Program-made: the position numbers and the translations under genes
The notes under the pieces: model-generated
What the model was told of the DNA's origin: nothing
What the model saw: the letters and a program-made list of their open reading frames with translations, nothing else
The model's database searches: none
NCBI GenBank assembly: GCA_027486495.1
Contig: JAIXOZ010000134.1
Span: forward strand, 1-43,846
Source of the DNA: Comamonadaceae bacterium
Lineage (GTDB): Bacteria > Pseudomonadota > Gammaproteobacteria > Burkholderiales > Burkholderiaceae_C
DNA: 43,846 nucleotides
Reading direction: 5' to 3'
Shown: piece by piece, positions 35,801 to 41,800 of the stretch
How positions within the stretch are numbered: position 1 is the stretch's first letter
Layout of the letters: every line of letters starts with the position of its first letter

Positions 35801-38800
35801 AGCGAAGCGGTGGGTGCCACCGCAGGGGTGGTTTCGGTGGGGGTGGTCACGGCCACGGCCACACAATCGGGCAGCGTGGCCACCACCGTGAGCGGGCAAC
35901 ACAGCGGCACGGGTTGGACGGCGCAAGCCGAACGCGATGCCACAGCAAACGCCCAAGCCACAGGCGGCTCGGCAGGCGTTTACGCTGGTTCGGGCGCTGG
36001 GGCCACCGCCAAAGACAGCGGCTCGGTCACTTTAACGCTGGCCAGCAACACGGTGCTCAACGCAGGCACGGGCGATCTGTCGCTCTTGGCCCAGTCCACC
36101 CCAAGTGCAGACGCCTACGCCTTGGGCGTTTCTGTGGGAAGCACTGCGGGCATGGGCGTGTCGGTGGCCCTGTCCGAGGTGGACACTTCGGTGCAGGTGC
36201 TGGCCAACGGGCCGCTTGCATTGAGCGGCAAAAACATGCTGGTCAATGCGGTGCTGGGCCATGGCGATTCGAGCGTGACGGCCAAGGCCGTTGCAGGCGG
36301 TGGTGGCATGCTGCTGGGTTCACAAGGTGCCGGGGCCACGGCCAGCAACAAGGGCACGGCCACCGTGACCTTCAGCAACGGGGCCACTGTAGCGGCCAGC
36401 GGCGATGTGGCCATCATGGCCAACGATGCCATGCGCATGAACTCAGAGTCCACCGGAGTGGGTGTCGGGTTTGTGGGTTCTGGTGTGGCCGTGGCCTTGA
36501 CCGACAGCAATTCCACCGTGTCGGCCACGGCCAATGGCTTGACCGGGCGCGTGCAGGGCAGCTTGACAGTGAGCGCACGGGGCGACGAGTTGATCGATGC
36601 CGATGCGGTGGCGGGCAGTGGCGGTGTGGTGGCGGGTGCGGGTGCAGACGCACGCATCAACCACGTTCAAAACGTCAGCGCCACTTTGTCCAGCAGCGGC
36701 TCAGGCTTGCTGGTGGATGGCCTGACGGCCGTGACGGCCGAGCGCAAAGTGCGCTTTGACACCCAGGCCTCGACCATCAATGCCTCGGCTTTTGGGGGTT
36801 CGGGCGCGGTCACCGTGGCTTCGCTGACGGGTTCGGCCACCGCCAAACTGGGCAACAACGCCAAACTGACGGGTGCCCAGTTGCAAATTTTGGCCACCAA
36901 CGACGTGGAGCGCACGGACCTGACGGCCATCAGCGTACAAGGCGGCGGCGGCGGCGTGATTGCCGGTGCGGGTGCCGATGCCCAAACCACCCTGAGCGGC
37001 AACGCGGTGGCCGAAATCGGGGACGATGTGGCGCTGAACCTGGGCGACAACGGCAACGGTATGCTGGAAGTGCGGGCCTACAACCAGTTCCGGGGCTCGT
37101 CTTTGGGACGCTTGGACATTGGCGGGGCCTTGCCCATTGCCTTGGTGGACACCGAGATCCGCTCGACTTCCAATGCCACCGCCAAACTGGGCGCACGCAA
37201 CAACATTCAGGTGGCCGGTGATGTGCATGTGAATGCTTTGTCCTATGTGGACATTGAGGCCAACACCATCACCAAAACCTATGGCGCTGCAGCAGCCGCG
37301 CAAGGCGATGCGCTGGCTTTGGCCAACGTGACCAACCTGGTTTCTGTGGGCACGGGCACCCAAATTGTGGGTGAGAACTCGGTGACGCTTATGGCGGGTC
37401 AAGACAAGGACTTTTGGCGCAACAAAAACTTTGTCACGGCACGGGCCGATTTGTTCAACCACTCGGCGATCCCGGTGTCGATCAATCCGAACGTGGACGC
37501 CACATTGAACTTGATCAACAACTTGACGCTCAACAGCCAATCGGTGCGCTCAGGTGGTTTGATCCAACTCGGGGGCATCAGCGGCACTTACATCGTGGAG
37601 GGCAAGGGCAAGGTCAGCGACTGGACCCGCGAGGTGGGCGAGTTGATGGGTCTGAGCAGCGAGTACGGCAGTTCCTCCAAAACCCTGAACGCCAACGTGG
37701 TGCTCAGCGGCCTGATTGAGGCGGGCTACGGCAACAAGCAAAAACTGGTCATCAACCCCAATGGCTCGGTGGCCTCCAGCGAGGGCAACATCCGCTACAG
37801 CATTGGCACCGAAGACTTGGCGGCCACAGGTGCGGCTTACCTGGAAACGCTGTACACCCAGTTGAAAAACTACGGCGACATTCCCGAGGTGAGGGCCTTC
37901 GTGGAAGCCGAAATGTCGTTTTATTTGCAAACCCTGTTGCGCGAAGGCTTTGCCAGCCTCGAGACCGACCCGGACACGGGGCAAACTCAGATCGTGCCGC
38001 AAGAGAACGTGCCGGGCACCTTTTTGACCCTGAAATCCATTCGCGCTGGCAGCGGCAACGTGGAGCTGTTTGGCAACAACGTGACCGGCACCGCCTCGGT
38101 GGTGGCCCGAGCCGACTCGGAAATTCTGATCGACAACAAGAGCCCGATGAACATCCGGGCCAAAGACCTGATCATCGACAGCAGCGGTGGCTTTGCCAAA
38201 TACAACGGCACCTACCTCAAGAGCAATGCCGACATTGCCAGTTTCAACCGCGATGTGAAAACGGGCTTGAACATCACGGTGGACAGCATCGACACCCGGG
38301 GCGGCGGACCTGCAGAGGCCTTGCCCACCATCAAGATTCTCAACAGCTATGTGTCCACGGGCGTGATCTCGGCCAACCCCGTCATCGCCACCGCCCCCGA
38401 TGGCAGCAGTGCCGATTTGCGGCAAGACCAGATGCGCGCGCCCGAAATTCGGGTCAACGGGCTGGCTTACAACAAACTGGGCTCGATCTTGCTGGACAAC
38501 ACTTCGGGCAGCATTTCGGTCATCGCCGAAGACGCGCTGTACACGCCGCGCCTGGACGGCTTGGAGATCACCGTCAATTCTGGCAAGAACTTTGTGCTGT
38601 CCTCGCCCACCGTGAGCCAGTCAATTGGCGGTTCACCCGAAAACCTGTATGCGGTGGCCTACAACGATGACCAGCAAAACAAGCTCAACAACATGGGGGT
38701 GGTGCGCTGCGGCACAGCCCGCGCCGGCAGCCCGGCCAGCACCAGCTTCAGCGCCAATTGCTTGCGCAACGGCACAGGGGGCATCTACGCCAGTGGTGGC

Positions 38801-41800
38801 ATTTTCCTGGGTGCGCGTTACCTCAACATCAACGGCACGATTGAGTCGGGCCAGTCAGACTACGCCATCACGCTGACCGATGCCTCGGTGGGTGCCAGGA
38901 TCAACAGCTGGAAAACAGAGTGGCCGAGAAACCGCTCGCGCTCACCACTGTTGCAAATCAGTGGACGTTTGAGCACCGACAGCGAAGTGGCCGTGACCAA
39001 ACGCTTTGAAAACGGCACCATCACCCAGACCCAACGCGACAACGAACTGGCCGCCATGGCAGCGCGACGCAAAGAGCCGCTCATTTACTTCAACGCGTCC
39101 ACCAACCGCTTGCAAGTGGCCGAAACCAAGGTCACCGGCGGCCTGGTGGAGATGGTGGGCTCCATCATCAACACCGGCGGCGGCGTGGTGCGGGCGCTCG
39201 ATGGGTTTGCACGCTTGAACATCGACAACCAAACGTCTTATGGTATGGATTTGCTGGGCCTGGACACAGGCGGCGATGCGGGTGTGGTGCGCATCACCGA
39301 CCTGAACCGCCCGGTTTACACGGCCGGCAAGATCACGGCCTACGAGGTCACCACCTACGAGCGCAATGCGGCTGGTGCGTTCAAGTCGACCACCACCGCC
39401 GGCCGTGGAGCCACGGCAGCGCTCATACGCTCGAGCAACTCGACCCTGGCCTCACCCAACGCTGCGCGTCCCGAACTGTTGGCCACCTTCAGTTACGCAC
39501 CGGTCACCAACAGCAACTATGTGTGGTCTGCGGGCTATGAGTACAACCAAGAAAAACGCTACTGGTACCAGAAGTCGTCGATGCTGTGGGGGGCCATCAA
39601 TTTGGGGGCCATCAACTGGAACAGCGTCGAGACCATTGTCAAATCAGCCTCGGCCATGCCCGAGGGCATTTATGTGACCACGGCCAATGCGCCGTCCGGC
39701 AATTTCTGGATGGGCACACAAACGATCACCACGGCCACAGAAAAAGAAATTTACAAGCGCCAGTGGAAGAAGTGCGGTTTCGCGTGCTTCAAGAAAACCT
39801 TTTACGTGGATTACCGCACCGAGGTGGGCAGCAAGGACGTGTTCACCCAACGGGTGCGCGCCGACCACCCGATCGCCATCGAGATGGTGGGCTACAACAG
39901 TGGGTTGATCCAGGTACAAAGCAAGGGCGATGTCCGTTTATCTGGCAACTTGGTCAACGACGTGGGTTTGGTCTCGGTCAATAGCACCCTGGGCTCGATT
40001 TCGCAGCTCAGCGGTGGCACTTCGGTCACGGGCGACGATTTGCGCTTTTACGCCGCCACCGGCATTGGCTCGCAAGGCAGCCCGATCAACGTGATCACCG
40101 GCACCGGTTCGTTCACGGCCACGTCCACCTCGGGCAACGTGGCTTTTCAGAGTCTGGGCGGCGCCTTGCGCATCAACCAGGTCTCGACCACTGGCAAGGT
40201 TTGGCTGTTGGGCGATGAAGACATCCTCGGTGTTGACCCCAGCAAGGTGCATGTGTCGGGCAGCCGCGTCGAGATTTCGGCGCCTCGCGGGGGCATCGGC
40301 AGCTTCAACGCCGATGGCACGGTCAAGTCCACGCTCAACATCCAGACCGAAAACTCGGCCGGCGGTGGCATCACGGCCACGGCGGCGCGCGGCATTGCCC
40401 TCAAGCAGTCTTCGGGCAATTTGTGGGTCAACCAAGTGGCCTCGGGCGGGGGCGATGTGTACATTGAAGCGGGTGGCGACTTGATCGACAACAACCGCAA
40501 CGAGACCCGCGATGTGCGCACCGAAGAAGAGCTGTTGGCCTTGTGGAAGTCGGCATCATTGCAAGGCGAAGATGCCGAGACCAGCCGCCAGCAAACCCTG
40601 CGCAGTGCGCGCAACTCGTTCCGCCGTTACTGGGGTTTGCGCAACGCGGTGGTCACCTCGGTCAACCCGAGTACCGGAGCCATCACTTACACCGTCGACA
40701 GTTACGACCCGGCCAGCTATGCGTTCAGCTACAGCACAGATCAAAAACAGCAGTTGAGCCAAAACGGCCTGTCGGCCGCACAGATCACGGCCTTGGAAAC
40801 TTCACGCACCCAAGAAATCAAGGAGTTGCATGCGCTGTACGGCACCACCACCTACCAGACCTCGGACACGCTGATCATTGACCAGGTCAATGCCGCCAAC
40901 CGTGCGGCGGGCCGGCCTGATGTGGATGCCATGTCCACCTGGAGCACGGCCGAGTTGAAAAGTCCGCTGCCCAAAGCGATTTTCTCCAAGTCGTCCACCG
41001 ACACGCAAACGCGCATTGAAGCGCCCAACGTGGTGGGCAACCGCGTGGTGTTGCGACCCGGTGGAAAAATTGGACGCGATGACGGTTCGGTCACCATCAA
41101 TTTGCTCAAGGCAGGCGGCTTGACCACCGATGACCAGCTCACCATCATGTCCGCCGAGTCGGACGACATGGTGCTGAACAAATCGACCTGGCTGCTGACG
41201 GTGGTGAAAAAAGACACCTTCGATGTGTTGTCCAACAAGCTGAACATCACGTCCAACGGTTTTGTGTACCTGGGCTCCGAGTCCACCGATGCTTACCCCA
41301 ACGGTGGTGACGCCAACCTGGAAAAAGTCATCGGCAACGGCGAAATCCGCATCAAGGTCAGCGGCTCGGTGCTCAATGCATCGAGCACCAGCGATTCGGT
41401 CATCCAAGGCCACAAAGCGATTTTGGAAGCGGCCAACGGCAGCATTGGCACGGCCCTCAAACCGGTGACCATGACGCTGACCGGTGGCGGCACCCCCAGC
41501 AATGCCACTTTGGTGGCACGCGCCCAGGACGGCATCTGGATCAACCAAACCGGCGACATCCGGATTGCCGATGTGTACTCCCCTGGCTTCGTGGCTTTGA
41601 CCGCACAAAACGCCATCATCGATGCGCGCGGCACGGAACGTACACGCGCCATCGAGGCGGGTGAAGCCAGTTTGACCGCCCTCAATGGCTCGGTCGGTAC
41701 CGCCGTCAACCCGATCGTGGTCAAGACGAGTGTGTCTGGGGGCGTCAACGCCTCGACGCCCGTGGGTTTTTCGGTGTATTTGCAAGGCGCAGAAACCGGC

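Noticed and set aside
35761..36759. Plus-strand open frame of 332 codons in another frame
   Set aside because: It is very rich in Gly, Arg and His, with no domain, and it overlaps the clear adhesin frame.
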